Positions 27,591-37,484 are shown, counted from the stretch's first letter. The stretch: 64,000 nt of DNA from Hoylesella shahii DSM 15611 = JCM 12083 (GCF_000613445.1 NZ_BAIZ01000002.1:1-64000), one strand, 5' to 3'. A program made the numbers and translations. Notes: generated by a model not told the origin, from the letters alone.

Positions 27591-28287
27591 ACTTGTTTAA
27601 AAGCAGAATTCAGCCAAGTTAGATGAGTCGTATGCCCCATTCTGGTGGTGTAGCAAATTGTTGCGTACCAACGGTTGGGTAGCTATTGGCCTCTAATGTC
27701 ATATCTTGTTATGTGCCCACCGCGTATTTAGGCGCTTGCGTATATAATAGTTACCTTGTCATTTGTTTGTTAAATGACAAGTATGGGGATAATTGCGTCT
27801 TTTCGTTACTACTTATAGTATGTGCGATGTGGATTTCTCAGTCGTTTGCATGAGACCTTTTTACTGTCGTTTCCCTCATTTTTCAAACATAACGTTTCTA
27901 TATTTTCAAACGCAATGCTCCTTTTTTTTCTGCTTGATGTTTGTTCTTCTGGTGCTTAACGCTGGTTCTTTTTTCGTGAAGCTTGTTCAACTTGCGTTTG
28001 GCGTTCCCTTTTCTCGTGCTTTGCGCTCCTTTTCACAAGCAAAATGGCTATTTTCTTAGGCGGTAAACTTGTTGGCAGTAAGAATAAACAACGAAAAGGA
28101 GTGTCTCCCTACATCGTTCCGTGTGTCTATGTGGTAAGGAGAAATAAGAATAAACAACGAAAAGGGGTATCTCCCGACACCCCTTCACATATTATACAAA
28201 AACATTATGAATTTTATTTAGCGAACAAGATTAAAAGTTATCGTTATATTCTTTATTTAATTTGGCTTATTCTAAAGGTGTATTCTC
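27591..28287. other. Gene-poor gap with direct repeats
   Basis: T-rich stretch (27880-28030) without a supported gene, then two direct repeats at 28079 and 28145. Confidence 0.5.
28079..28183. repeat. Two 35-bp direct repeats, 66 bases apart
   Basis: TAAGAATAAACAACGAAAAG starts at 28079 and again at 28145, followed by GGxGTxTCTCCCxACA in both. The second copy ends in a hairpin (GGGGT...ACCCC, about 28164-28183). Confidence 0.75.
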
Positions 28288-28653
28288 TTATTGAGTCACT
28301 TTAAAAGTGCGCTCTTTGCGTTCGCAATAGCGTTCGCATTGTCGGCAGATGTCATAGCCAAGCATCGCTCCTAGGATAAAATCCTCTTCGGGGCTAAGCT
28401 CGTTTAGTGGGCGATTAATCATCATCCTGATGGCGTTGAGGCATTCTTTTTTGCCGAAAAACAGGTTAAGGTTTTCCTTTCCAACGGGAATTATCAGGTA
28501 ATCGATGTTTTGTCGTTCAAGCCTTGCTATGGCAAACTGCTCGTATTTTTTGTTGAAGGTGTATAAAACCATTTGTCGCACGCCTTTCTGATACTCATAT
28601 ATATGGTTCATCAGCACCTTCATATCGGCTGAAAACATTTCTATCTGCGGCAT
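28288..28653 (-). CDS. DUF2023 family protein
   Basis: 121 residues, cytoplasmic. The order of motifs (MKVLMNHIYEYQKGVRQMVL, IDYLIIPVGKENLNLFFGK, ILGAMLGYDICRQCERYC) fits DUF2023, a small Bacteroidota family that is usually encoded beside a flavodoxin. The C-terminal CRQCERYCERK has three Cys, which could bind metal or a cluster. The flavodoxin gene lies 93 bases upstream with a strong stem-loop between them, so they probably share a transcript. The function is unknown; a role in flavodoxin maturation or electron transfer is an inference from the pairing. Confidence 0.85.
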   Translation of the reverse strand: MPQIEMFSADMKVLMNHIYEYQKGVRQMVLYTFNKKYEQFAIARLERQNIDYLIIPVGKENLNLFFGKKECLNAIRMMINRPLNELSPEEDFILGAMLGYDICRQCERYCERKERTFKVTQ

Positions 28654-28673
28654 AGTCTTCTAGGTTTTTTAAT

Positions 28674-28705
28674 GACAGTGGGGCTTTGTTGCAGTCCCCA
28701 CTGTC
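28674..28705 (-). promoter_or_regulatory. Stem-loop between flavodoxin and DUF2023 genes
   Basis: GACAGTGGGG pairs perfectly with CCCCACTGTC around 12 bases. No T-run follows on the minus strand, and the stem ends about 20 bases before the DUF2023 start, so it may set relative expression of the two genes. Confidence 0.55.
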
Positions 28706-28746
28706 GGGGTTTGCTCAATGCAAAATTGTTTCTTTGCAATATTTAA

Positions 28747-29241
28747 TTACAAAGCAGGCTTTATTTCTTCTAGCCATGCGTCGATGCGACCTTCTGTTTT
28801 GTCGTCTTCGTTCACATCATCGAGGGCCAGGCCTACGAATTTCCCGTCTACAACAGCTTCGCTATCGTCGAAAGAATAGTCTTCGGTAGACACTTCGCCA
28901 ACCATCTTTGCACCGCTTTCTTTTGCTGCATTGTATAGTTCGGCCATTGCTCCGCAGAACGTATCTGAGTAAGATTCGGCGTCACCGCAACCAAATACGG
29001 CTACTGTTTTACCAGCCAAGTCAGCTTCTTTCAGTACTTTCACACCGTCGTACCAGTCGTCTTGCAATTCGCCAGCGCCCCAAGTAGAGGTTCCGATGAG
29101 CAAGTTTTCGTTTTCTGCAACAACGTCTGCGTTGAAGTTTGTAACGTCTAGGGCTTCTACACCCAGTTTGCTTGCTATTGTTTCAGCAATGCTTTGGCAG
29201 GTTCCTGTTGAAGAACCATATACTACCACCGTTTTTTTCAT
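28747..29241 (-). CDS. fldA: Long-chain flavodoxin
   Basis: 164 residues. An FMN electron carrier of the cytoplasm. The phosphate-binding loop VYGSSTGTCQSIAE lies at residues 6-19 and the FMN-facing loops STWGAGELQDDWYDG (about 55-70) and GCGDAESYSDTFCGA (about 90-105) are clear. The extra loop after residue 110 makes it the long-chain form that serves pyruvate:flavodoxin oxidoreductase and radical enzymes under low iron. It is followed by DUF2023. The frame is intact. Confidence 0.95.
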   Translation of the reverse strand: MKKTVVVYGSSTGTCQSIAETIASKLGVEALDVTNFNADVVAENENLLIGTSTWGAGELQDDWYDGVKVLKEADLAGKTVAVFGCGDAESYSDTFCGAMAELYNAAKESGAKMVGEVSTEDYSFDDSEAVVDGKFVGLALDDVNEDDKTEGRIDAWLEEIKPAL

Positions 29242-29369
29242 TTCAATTCTTGTTTTGATTGTATTGTTGATTATGGTTGCAAAGTTAATTACAAATCAAC
29301 AATGGCACAATACCTAGAAATGGTGTTTTTTGTTTCTTCAATTCTTTAGCGATACCAAGTGTTGTAGCT

Positions 29370-31577
29370 CTATTTTTCAACAAACCTAACTAAGGTGCTG
29401 CCGCTTAGTTTTGGGCTATCTGCTTGTATCTGAATAATATACACTCCTGTTGCTATAGTTCCTAAATGTATGGTGGATTGCGCTGCTAGTAGTGTGCGTG
29501 GCCTACTTAGAATTAATGAACCCGATAGCGAATACACGTTGATGGTGCAGGCGTGTGATTGGCCATCAGCAAAAGTTATATACAGATTTCCATTGCTCGC
29601 AGGCGCAATATTCACCCCTTGTGGTTGGTGATGACTGATGCCTTGCACCTTGCTAATGCCCAGAATGTGCAGCAAACCGCGATAAACATCAATCTGCCCG
29701 TAGCCATAAAGGTTGTTGGGATGGGGTAGAGTGGTATCGTGTCGCATGGCTGTTTGTGCCAAAATGCTGCGTGCTTCGTTGGCTGTGAGTGTGGGTCTAG
29801 CTTGTAGCCAAAGGGCAATAGCGCCTGCAACGGCTGGAGCCGACATCGAAGTGCCCGTGTTACAGTTCCATGCATAGGTGCTACCCTTATATTCAAAGTG
29901 CTCCACATCCCATTGAACATCGTTGTTGGTGGGATGTTTAGCGATGTAAAAGCTGTTGTACGATGATATAATGTTGCTTCCTGGGGCCACCACATCAGGC
30001 TTAATCAGACCTTCTGTGGTAGGTCCTTTCGAAGAGTAAGGCGCTATTACACCACCGCTTCCGTTGTTCGATACCTTTTCTTCGCCCTTATAATTGGTGA
30101 TATGTGTGCGATAAGATGATGCGCCCACAGCGATAACAGCGGGTGAACAGGCTGGTGAAAGGATTGTATGACTGTTGTCGCCACTTTTTAGTGCTGGTTC
30201 TCTTTGGTTGGTTTCCCAAGTTCCTGTGCCGCGAAACAGTTCCACGTCTGCCCCTGCACCTATTATAATAAGAGCTGTGGGTGGCACATAGGTGTTCTTA
30301 TCTAACGCACGCAGAAACATTTCGTAGGCCAAAGTACCCTTCTCGTTTGTGCGATAGGCCAGCGTTTGTAACTCGTAAGTAAGTTTTCCAAAGGCGAGTG
30401 TGTCTGTCAAAAGCGAGTCTTTCGCGGCCAAAACGTGGCGCGTATTGATGTCGTGTGTGGTGATTGTGCCCACGCGATGAAACCTAAGTCTGAACAAAAA
30501 GTGCGCTTTGCTTTTTGCAGAAACGCGTATTCTTCCACTGGATGCTTTGACAAAAGTTCCCGCCGAGTCTATTCCTGCAGGTTTTCTTAAATAACTTATG
30601 CGCCCACCTTCGTTGCCAGCCGAGGCCACAATGATGCGCCCTTCGCCCTGCATGCTGTCTAACACGGCGTGAAACAGTTGGGTGTCGCTGTCGAACCGAA
30701 AGCTAGAGCCCTCGCTAAAGGATATCACGCAGGGTTGATGATGGCGTTTGGCATAATCGAAAATGTATTTAAAACCCAGTGCATCCGTGGCTGTGGTATA
30801 TTTATAAAGGTGTTTTGGGTCCACCAAATTTTTGTTCTCGCTTGTTATGTTAGCCACAAGGCAGATGTCGCTTTCCCAGGCCACACCCCGGTAAGCACTG
30901 TTAAATCCACTACCGGCGGCTATGCCTAGTGTGTGTGTACCGTGCGTTTCTTGTTTACCATCATACGAGTGGCGTAGCTCAAGTAACTGTTGTGGGCTGG
31001 TGTAATCGCGCCCCACGGGTAACTGAGAGCCTATGGTGTCGGGCGATAGCTGGTCCCATAGTGCTTTGATGCGGAGTGTTTGTCCCGTAGAGTCGCAGAA
31101 ATTGGGGTGGGTTAGGTCGAATCCGATGTCTTGAACGCCCACCACCACGCCCTTTCCTGTATAGGCTTGAGGTAGCTTTTCGCCTTGATACGCATGTTGG
31201 GTGTTCATCACAATGTTTGTGGTGTCCATCACAACACTGTTGCTTTGGCCTGCTTCTATGCGGTTCACCCATTTCGAAAGCGACAGGTTAGCTAGCTGGT
31301 TGAGGGGGATATTTACGATGTGGATATTGCCGAAGCTAGCCAATAGCTTGCATCCGTGTGCTTTAAACACTGTTGCTGCATGGCCATTGGTGCGCACAAA
31401 GGCACAAACAAAGGTTGCTTCGGATGCCTTTGAGCGAGTGTCTGACAGTTTTGCTGCTTGCGTTTCTGCAAAAAGTTGTCGCATTTCGCCCGACATTTTG
31501 GCATAGTTGGCTCGTTGAGCGTTTGCATTTTGCATTCCTAGCAGTGCAATAAGTATTAGCGTAAGTATATTTTTCAT
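29370..31577 (-). CDS. Secreted subtilisin-like protease with type IX-like sorting tail
   Basis: 735 residues. Signal peptide MKNILTLILIALLGMQNANA. The S8 catalytic triad is complete: Asp in VGVQDIGFDLTHPNF (near 153), His in ETHGTHTLGIAAG (near 215) and Ser in TGTSMSAPAVAGA (near 570). The oxyanion Asn is probably in ASAGNEGG. The last 80 residues form a beta domain with VYSLSGSLI and GVYIIQI, as in C-terminal signals for the type IX secretion system, so it is probably exported to the surface or medium. It is a single gene. Its substrate is unknown. Confidence 0.9.
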   Translation of the reverse strand: MKNILTLILIALLGMQNANAQRANYAKMSGEMRQLFAETQAAKLSDTRSKASEATFVCAFVRTNGHAATVFKAHGCKLLASFGNIHIVNIPLNQLANLSLSKWVNRIEAGQSNSVVMDTTNIVMNTQHAYQGEKLPQAYTGKGVVVGVQDIGFDLTHPNFCDSTGQTLRIKALWDQLSPDTIGSQLPVGRDYTSPQQLLELRHSYDGKQETHGTHTLGIAAGSGFNSAYRGVAWESDICLVANITSENKNLVDPKHLYKYTTATDALGFKYIFDYAKRHHQPCVISFSEGSSFRFDSDTQLFHAVLDSMQGEGRIIVASAGNEGGRISYLRKPAGIDSAGTFVKASSGRIRVSAKSKAHFLFRLRFHRVGTITTHDINTRHVLAAKDSLLTDTLAFGKLTYELQTLAYRTNEKGTLAYEMFLRALDKNTYVPPTALIIIGAGADVELFRGTGTWETNQREPALKSGDNSHTILSPACSPAVIAVGASSYRTHITNYKGEEKVSNNGSGGVIAPYSSKGPTTEGLIKPDVVAPGSNIISSYNSFYIAKHPTNNDVQWDVEHFEYKGSTYAWNCNTGTSMSAPAVAGAIALWLQARPTLTANEARSILAQTAMRHDTTLPHPNNLYGYGQIDVYRGLLHILGISKVQGISHHQPQGVNIAPASNGNLYITFADGQSHACTINVYSLSGSLILSRPRTLLAAQSTIHLGTIATGVYIIQIQADSPKLSGSTLVRFVEK

Positions 31578-32005
31578 CGTTCGTGCTTGGACAAGTGGTG
31601 ATTTGGGGCTTGGGCGGTGTTGTCGTTTACCTCTTGGTACGATGCATCTCGCCTAACCAAAGCAAAGTTACGTAAAATAATGCAGATAGCAATTGATGGA
31701 CCGTGAAAAATAAAAAGCTCGGATTTTTCTATTCTATTTGCGCCAATTTAGAATAATTTCTGCTCAACTATTGGTTGATTATGATAAGAAAAGTTCCACA
31801 TATATGCACAACAATAGCAAAACTTTGCGTGCTATTGCTATTAGTGTTGGCTTGTTCTTGTTACGGGGAATTTTTAAAATACACCATCTAAACAGAAACT
31901 TTTTCGTAACTTTGCAGATAATGTGGCAAGCTTACGCCCTTAATTTATGGTATTAGGCATGTTGGCATCATTATTGCATGAAAGAAATTAAAACGAAATA
32001 CAACA
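31578..32005. other. Divergent intergenic region
   Basis: It lies between the subtilase (minus) and SlyD (plus). A TAACTTTG box at 31907-31914 is the likely SlyD promoter. Nothing else was recognised. Confidence 0.5.
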
Positions 32006-32623
32006 ATGGAAAAAGGAAATAACAAGTTTATCGCCGTGGCTTACAAACTGTATTCAGTGGCCGATGGCAAGGAAACACTCATCGAAGAGGCACCAGCCGA
32101 CCGCCCCTTTGTGTTTATTACGGGCTTTGGTATTACGCTAGATGCTTTCGAAAATGGGGTGGAAGACCTGCCTAAAGGCGAACTCTTCACACTCAACATC
32201 GAAAGCGATGAGGCTTATGGTGAACGACTTGATGAGCGTGTGCTCGACTTAGATAAGGAGATTTTCACGATTAATGGCCACTTCGACCACGAGAATATCT
32301 ACAAGGATGCTGTGGTGCCTTTGCAAAACGAAGACGGAAACCGCTTCATGGGGCGTGTGCTCGATATAACAGACGATATCGTGAAGATGGACCTCAACCA
32401 TCCTCTTGCTGGTCTTGACTTGCTGTTTAAGGGCGAAATAGTAGAAAATCGTGAAGCTACCAACGAAGAAGTGCAGCAAATGCTTAACCATATCAGTGGC
32501 GAAGGTGGATGCGGTGGATGTGGATGCGATCACGACCATCAAGGAGAAGGCTGTGGATGTGGCCACGACCATCATGGCAAAGAAGGTGAACATGGCCACG
32601 GATGTGGCTGCTCACACCATTAA
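32006..32623 (+). CDS. slyD: FKBP-type peptidyl-prolyl isomerase, SlyD type
   Basis: 205 residues. It speeds up proline isomerisation and binds metal in the cytoplasm. The FKBP core (VAYKLYSVADGKE, ITGFGITLDAFENGVEDLPKGE) is split by the insert-in-flap domain (about 75-130), as in SlyD. The last 40 residues are a Gly/Cys/His tail (GGCGGCGCDHDHQGEGCGCG onward) with eight Cys and about ten His, strong metal ligands that in SlyD serve nickel homeostasis and hydrogenase maturation. No hydrogenase genes are in the window. It is followed by a good terminator. Confidence 0.93.
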   Translation: MEKGNNKFIAVAYKLYSVADGKETLIEEAPADRPFVFITGFGITLDAFENGVEDLPKGELFTLNIESDEAYGERLDERVLDLDKEIFTINGHFDHENIYKDAVVPLQNEDGNRFMGRVLDITDDIVKMDLNHPLAGLDLLFKGEIVENREATNEEVQQMLNHISGEGGCGGCGCDHDHQGEGCGCGHDHHGKEGEHGHGCGCSHH

Positions 32624-32660
32624 ACCTTGCTCTGAATAAGCAGACTTCATGCTTTTATAC

Positions 32661-32716
32661 AATGGCGAACACATTCGGGTATGCACTTTAGCTGCCTGGT
32701 GTTCGCCATTTGTTTG
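32661..32716 (+). terminator. Stem-loop terminator after slyD
   Basis: AATGGCGAACAC (32661-32672) pairs perfectly with GTGTTCGCCATT (32699-32710), followed by a short T-rich stretch. Confidence 0.75.
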
Positions 32717-32958
32717 TATCTGAGTTATTTAGTTTTTTAGTTCTTTAGTTTTTGAGTTGTGAGGGTTTAACGCATACAATGCTTTTCTTGCGCCACTTCT
32801 CAATGCAGTAAGTTGAAGCACTTGTTGTTTGCTGAACGCATAATGGGATTTAGACTTTCTCTTGCTTATCACCAATGCAGCTTCTAAAACTCATTGACTT
32901 GAAAATTGAAATGTTCACACACCCCTTAAACGAACAAACCTCATCCCACATAACCATC

Positions 32959-34044
32959 ATGCGCAACACATTTGGAAACCTTTTCACCCTCACAACTTAT
33001 GGGGAAAGCCACGGACCGGCTATCGGTGGCGTGGTTGATGGTATGCCTGCGGGCATCGAAATAGATTTGGATTTCATCCAATCAGAACTAAATAGAAGGC
33101 GACCAGGACAAAGTAAGCTTACCACCAGTCGCAACGAGGCCGACCGAGTGGAGTTGCTTAGCGGTGTGTTCGAAGGCAAAAGCACTGGCACACCCATTGG
33201 CTTTGTGGTACGCAATAGTAATCAGCAGTCTAAAGACTACGATAATATGCGCCGACTTTTCCGACCATCGCATGCCGATTACACCTATTTTAATAAGTAT
33301 GGCTTACGCGATTATCGTGGTGGTGGGCGTTCTTCGGCGCGCATTACTGTGGCTCGTGTGGTGGGTGGCGCATTGGCTAAACTGGCTCTAAAGCAGATAG
33401 GGATAGGCATTTCGGCCTATGTCTCGCAGGTTGGCGACATCGCTTTGCAGAACGATTATAGACTTTATAATCTGGAGAATGTAGAGACCAACCCTGTGAG
33501 ATGCCCTGATGAGACTGCGGCTAAACGCATGGAACAGCTGATTTTGGATGTTAAAGCCGAGGGCGACACCGTGGGTGGCGTGGTAACTTGTGTGATTAAA
33601 GGCTGTCCTGTTGGCATTGGCGAACCCGAATTTGATAAGCTTCATGCCCGTTTGGGTTATGCCATGTTGGGCATTAATGCGGTAAAAGGCTTCGAAATAG
33701 GCGAGGGTTTTCATTTTGCCGAATGCAAGGGAAGCGAGGTTAACGATGTTTTTGCTTCTGATGATGGCCAAGTTTACACCCGCACTAATCACAGTGGTGG
33801 CATTCAAGGCGGAATAAGTAATGGGCAAGACATCTTTTTTAGGGTGGCATTTAAGCCCGTGGCAACAGTGTTGATGCAGCAAGACACGGTAGACGAAGAG
33901 GGTGCACCCACCACATTTGTGGCTCGTGGCCGACACGATCCCTGTGTCGTGCCACGCGCTGTGCCTATTGTCGAGGCTATGGCGGCAATGGTTGTGATGG
34001 ACAATCTGGCTATGGCTGGCCATCGCTTTGCTGCAAACGATTGA
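32959..34044 (+). CDS. aroC: Chorismate synthase
   Basis: 361 residues from MRNTFGNLF, the conserved start; an earlier in-frame Met would add 28 unrelated residues. It converts EPSP to chorismate, the last shared step of aromatic amino acid synthesis, using reduced FMN. All signature stretches are present: [10 protein letters not shown] at the N-terminus, [15 protein letters not shown] near 40, [18 protein letters not shown] near 125, and [17 protein letters not shown] near 330. It is monocistronic, ending in a good terminator. Confidence 0.96.
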   Translation: MRNTFGNLFTLTTYGESHGPAIGGVVDGMPAGIEIDLDFIQSELNRRRPGQSKLTTSRNEADRVELLSGVFEGKSTGTPIGFVVRNSNQQSKDYDNMRRLFRPSHADYTYFNKYGLRDYRGGGRSSARITVARVVGGALAKLALKQIGIGISAYVSQVGDIALQNDYRLYNLENVETNPVRCPDETAAKRMEQLILDVKAEGDTVGGVVTCVIKGCPVGIGEPEFDKLHARLGYAMLGINAVKGFEIGEGFHFAECKGSEVNDVFASDDGQVYTRTNHSGGIQGGISNGQDIFFRVAFKPVATVLMQQDTVDEEGAPTTFVARGRHDPCVVPRAVPIVEAMAAMVVMDNLAMAGHRFAAND

Positions 34045-34164
34045 TAAACAATCGTTTTTACACGTGCTGAAAATAACGCTGAGCTCGGTTGTAAACGTTC
34101 TACCCTTAAGTTGATAACACACTTTTGGGCAAGAAAACAAAGCGAGGTGACAAGAAAATAAAAC

Positions 34165-34209
34165 GGGTTGGAAAAGTAATTAAATACCTTTCCAACCCAT
34201 TTTTTTATT
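34165..34209. terminator. Bidirectional terminator after aroC
   Basis: GGGTTGGAAA pairs with TTTCCAACCC around a 14-base loop, followed by a seven-T run. It stands between aroC and the convergent gene at 34293. Confidence 0.8.
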
Positions 34210-34292
34210 AACCAGTTGACGCGTAAAACTCTTAACAAGACGAAAAGTCAATCTGTTTGCTCGTCAAATCGTTAATCATTTCATGGACTTTC

Positions 34293-34961
34293 TTACGTTC
34301 TAAGATTGGGATAAAGGTCTCCCAGTTCTTTCAAAAACCTTTTACCCGCAGCGTAGCACATCATTTTGCGACGCTTAGAATAAAACATGAAAATTTGCGA
34401 CGTGGGATAAGCCACCGCACAGAGTATTAACTCGTACTCAAAGCCGTTACAAGGCACATTAATCATGTAGTATCTTGCACAGTCTCCAAGAACTTTAGGC
34501 GATTTATCGTACACAAAATGACTGAGAGTTGCGTTCTCCAATCGAGATGGCTCGAGTAGAAAATGCTTGTTAACACCGCCCTCGGCATCAAGCTCAAAGA
34601 TGTGCAAACCATCATCGGCCAGCAGTAGAGGTGTGGGCATTTCCACGGTGGTAAACCTCATAGTACCAAGAGAAGCCAAAGATTTGAGTGCATCTTTACC
34701 CGCGTTCTTCATGCGCTCTTTCATACCCGTGATATGAAAATAGTAAGATGCAGCCACAACCTTGTGGTCTTTTAGTAGTTTTATGTAAGGCCCAAATTCT
34801 TTTCCTAAGAACGCAAAAAGTTCAGTGTCGTTTATTTTTTGTATTTCATTTTCGGCCTCATTATAGTTCATGTGTCTGTGTTTCAGCACGTACGATGCTG
34901 CTAGAATAAGCACGACCATGATTATAATATTGATGCCGATGAGGATATACATGCTCGACAT
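34293..34961 (-). CDS. Unknown membrane-anchored protein
   Basis: 222 residues, not recognised. One N-terminal hydrophobic anchor (MYILIGINIIIMVVLILAAS) precedes a cytoplasmic domain of about 190 residues with alternating strands (MRFTTVEMPTPLLLADDGLHIF, NGFEYELILCAVAYPTSQIFM) and a basic C-terminus. The pattern LLADDGLHIFELDAEG looks like a membrane-trafficking or PH-like beta domain, but this is only an impression. It overlaps no neighbour and starts 12 bases after the stop of the gene at 34974, so the two form an operon. Confidence 0.75.
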   Translation of the reverse strand: MSSMYILIGINIIIMVVLILAASYVLKHRHMNYNEAENEIQKINDTELFAFLGKEFGPYIKLLKDHKVVAASYYFHITGMKERMKNAGKDALKSLASLGTMRFTTVEMPTPLLLADDGLHIFELDAEGGVNKHFLLEPSRLENATLSHFVYDKSPKVLGDCARYYMINVPCNGFEYELILCAVAYPTSQIFMFYSKRRKMMCYAAGKRFLKELGDLYPNLRT

Positions 34962-34973
34962 GATACCTGCTGC

Positions 34974-35456
34974 TTATAGTTTGGTGGGTTCAGCCTTGTC
35001 TTCTTTCTTGCGAGAGGGAATTTGTCCCCAAATCAAAAAACCGATAAGAATAACCAAAACAGCCTTGCCACCATAACGGGTGTAGAAACCTAGCTTCAGC
35101 AAGTCGCTCTCGTCCAGCTTCTTTTCTTTGATATATTCTTTCAAGAAAGCTTGCGATTGAGGTGTTGTCATTTCATAGTAGGTCTCTGTTGGAGCATCAT
35201 AGAGCACCAGTTGAGGTTCTTCTGTCACCCATATAGGCAAGATGTAGGCGATGTTAAACTCTTTGTGCATGCGCGCCAAGTTCACATGTTTGCCATCAAT
35301 GATGATGCTGTCAGACTCGGGGATGTTGTAAACGATGTCAATAACGTCGCGTGTTCCAATTGGAATTTTAGCTCTTGCTTGTGCGATTTGAGGAACAAAA
35401 AGCATTAATGCGATGCCTACAAATAGGGCTTTACCTAGAAATTTTAGTTTGTTCAT
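34974..35456 (-). CDS. Unknown exported protein with C-terminal membrane anchor
   Basis: 160 residues, not recognised. It has a cleavable-looking signal (MNKLKFLGKALFVGIALMLF to AQA), a periplasmic middle of about 100 residues and a hydrophobic helix near 132-148 (GGKAVLVILIGFLIWG), followed by a basic, lysine-rich tail. This topology leaves the tail in the cytoplasm. It is first in a two-gene operon with the membrane-anchored protein downstream, which suggests they work together at the inner membrane. Confidence 0.75.
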   Translation of the reverse strand: MNKLKFLGKALFVGIALMLFVPQIAQARAKIPIGTRDVIDIVYNIPESDSIIIDGKHVNLARMHKEFNIAYILPIWVTEEPQLVLYDAPTETYYEMTTPQSQAFLKEYIKEKKLDESDLLKLGFYTRYGGKAVLVILIGFLIWGQIPSRKKEDKAEPTKL

Positions 35457-35891
35457 TGTGCTTATAGTTAATTTGGATGAATAATATTAGTGCGCTAAAT
35501 TAATTAAAAAAAACGAATATTGTTATCGGAAATAAGTAAAATGTCAATTATTTAACACTTATGGGGTTTAATTTAATTATATTTGCGTGGCTTTTTTTGA
35601 CGTTATTTCGTGTAGGTGGTGTGGTTAATGTGTTGTGCCATAGGGTGCTATGTTTGTGTTTGGTTGTCTTGTTACATTCTAGGAAAAGAGTAAATAGCTA
35701 GGTAATAGCAGATTGTAAATAGTCTAAAAAAATGCTTGTTAATCCTCTCTCTTCAGTCGATAGTAGGCTTAGTAAGCCTCATTCAATGCGTAAACATTTT
35801 TTAAGTACAGCAAGCTAATTATTTAATCCATTTGTTTTGCCATTTCGTAATTATTCCTTAATTTTGGAAACACAATCAAAATACCAATAAG
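35457..35891. other. AT-rich divergent intergenic region
   Basis: No supported gene. It must carry promoters for the minus-strand operon and for nfeD. No clear structured RNA was seen. Confidence 0.5.
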
Positions 35892-36340
35892 ATGTTCGAT
35901 TACTTTAGTACAAATCTCTGGCTTTTTTGGCTTCTCATCAGCCTTTTATGTCTGATAATGGAAATGGCCTCTGGCACGTTTTATATCCTTTGCTTTGCCA
36001 TCGGTGCGCTCTTTAGCATGGTGGGTACATGGATTGGTCTGCCTTTTTGGGGTCAAGTGGTGTGCTTTGCCGTCTTCTCCATCTTGTCTATCTTTGCCGT
36101 TAGGCAGTGGTGCTTAACTATCTGCACCCCGAACACCAAGAGCGCAAGAGCAATGCAGACGCTCTTGAGGGGCGCGAGGGCGAGGTGATAGAAGACATTC
36201 AGCCACAGCGAAGTGGCTATGTAAAGGTTGATGGCGACGAATGGCGCGCCGTTACGGCCGATGGCTCTTTTATCAAGATTGGAGAGAGGGTGCGCATCGT
36301 CAAGATGGATAGCATCGTGGCCACGGTTGAGCGTGTCTAA
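35892..36340 (+). pseudogene. NfeD-like membrane protein, one frameshift
   Basis: About 149 residues after correction. Two or three membrane helices (LWLFWLLISLLCLIMEM, TFYILCFAIGALFSMVG, VVCFAVFSILSIFAV) lead to an OB-fold soluble domain (ALEGREGEVIEDIQPQRSGY, DGSFIKIGERVRIVKMDS). This is the short NfeD type that is nearly always encoded next to an SPFH/stomatin protein, as here. A one-base deletion near 36105 separates the helices from the OB domain. The pair is thought to organise membrane microdomains. About 190 bases separate it from the SPFH gene. Confidence 0.8.
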
Positions 36341-36529
36341 CCACATGCTCTTTTCCAGCAACTCGTGTTTGGGGCTGTGTCTCTTTATTGTGGCTCATGG
36401 ACATTGATGTGCTTCGTTGTGTGTGCTTCATGCTGGTCTAAACCTTATTTTATGTGCCACAACAAGGGCTTAATCTGCACTTGCAGGCCCATTGTCTAGT
36501 ATTTAATAACCATAAAACAATATAATTAA

Positions 36530-37484
36530 ATGGATAATTTAGGAGTTTATTTACTTGTTGCAGCCGTGGTGCTGGCACTTGTCTTCGTTAAAAAGGCACT
36601 TGTGATTATTCCCCAGTCGGAAACAAAAATCATTGAACGCTAGGTAAGTTTCATGCAATACTCAAGCCGGGTATCAACATCATTATTCCCTTTGTAGATA
36701 GCGCCAAAAGTATTGTACGAATGGTTAATCGTCGCTACCTCTATTCTAGCACAATCGACCTACGTGAGCAAGTTTACGACTTCGATAAGCAGAATGTTAT
36801 CACCAAGGATAACATCCAAATGCAAATCAATGCTCTGCTTTATTTCCAAATTGTCGACCCCTTTAAGGCGGTTTACGAAATTGATAACTTGCCCAACGCT
36901 ATTGAGAAGCTCACGCAAACAACATTGCGTAACATCATTGGTGAAATGGAATTAGACCAAACCCTCACCTCGCGCGATACCATCAACACCAAACTTCGCT
37001 CGGTGTTAGACGATGCCACCAATAAGTGGGGTATTAAGGTTAACCGCGTTGAGCTGCAAGACATCATCCCACCATCAAGCGTGTTGCAGGCGATGGAGAA
37101 ACAAATGCAGGCCGAACGTAATAAACGTGCCACTATTCTTACCAGTGAGGGTGAGAAACAAGCCGTGATTTTGCAGTCGGAAGGTGAGAAAACCTCTACC
37201 ATTAACCGCGCTGAAGCGGCCAAACAGCAGGCCATTCTCTTTGCCGAAGGTGAGGCACAGGCACGCATACGCAAGGCCGAGGCCGAGCTATTGCCATTCA
37301 AAAGATTACAGAAGCGGTGGGTACTAGCACCAATCCTGCCAACTATCTGCTCGCACAGAAATACATTGCCATGATGCAAGACTTGGCACAGGGCGACCAA
37401 ACCAAGACGGTTTACCTGCCTTACGAGGCTACCAACCTACTGGGTAGCATTGGTGGAATTAAAGATTTGTTTAAGATGCCCTAA
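36530..37484 (+). pseudogene. SPFH/stomatin-like protein (QmcA type), two frameshifts
   Basis: About 318 residues after correction. An N-terminal membrane helix (VYLLVAAVVLALVFV) is followed by the SPFH domain (KPGINIIIPFVDSAKSIV to LQDIIPPSSVLQAM) and an Ala/Glu-rich coiled coil (AERNKRATILTSEGEKQ to AEGEAQARIRKAEAE). The C-terminus (ITEAVGTSTNPANYLLAQKY to IKDLFKMP) is typical. One-base deletions at about 36641 (IIERLGKFH, read as a stop) and about 37291 (AEAEL to AIQKITEAVG) break it. These proteins oligomerise into inner-membrane scaffolds with NfeD partners. Both members of the pair being broken is odd and is discussed as a finding. Confidence 0.85.

Noticed and set aside
27793-28059. 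88-codon Phe- and Cys-rich frame on the plus strand
   Set aside because: The sequence is T-rich and the frame reflects base composition; there is no start context or protein-like pattern.
28079-28183. CRISPR array
   Set aside because: Only two repeats, no regular spacers and no cas genes nearby.
31738-31956. 72-codon frame upstream of slyD
   Set aside because: It covers the slyD promoter region and shows no family pattern.
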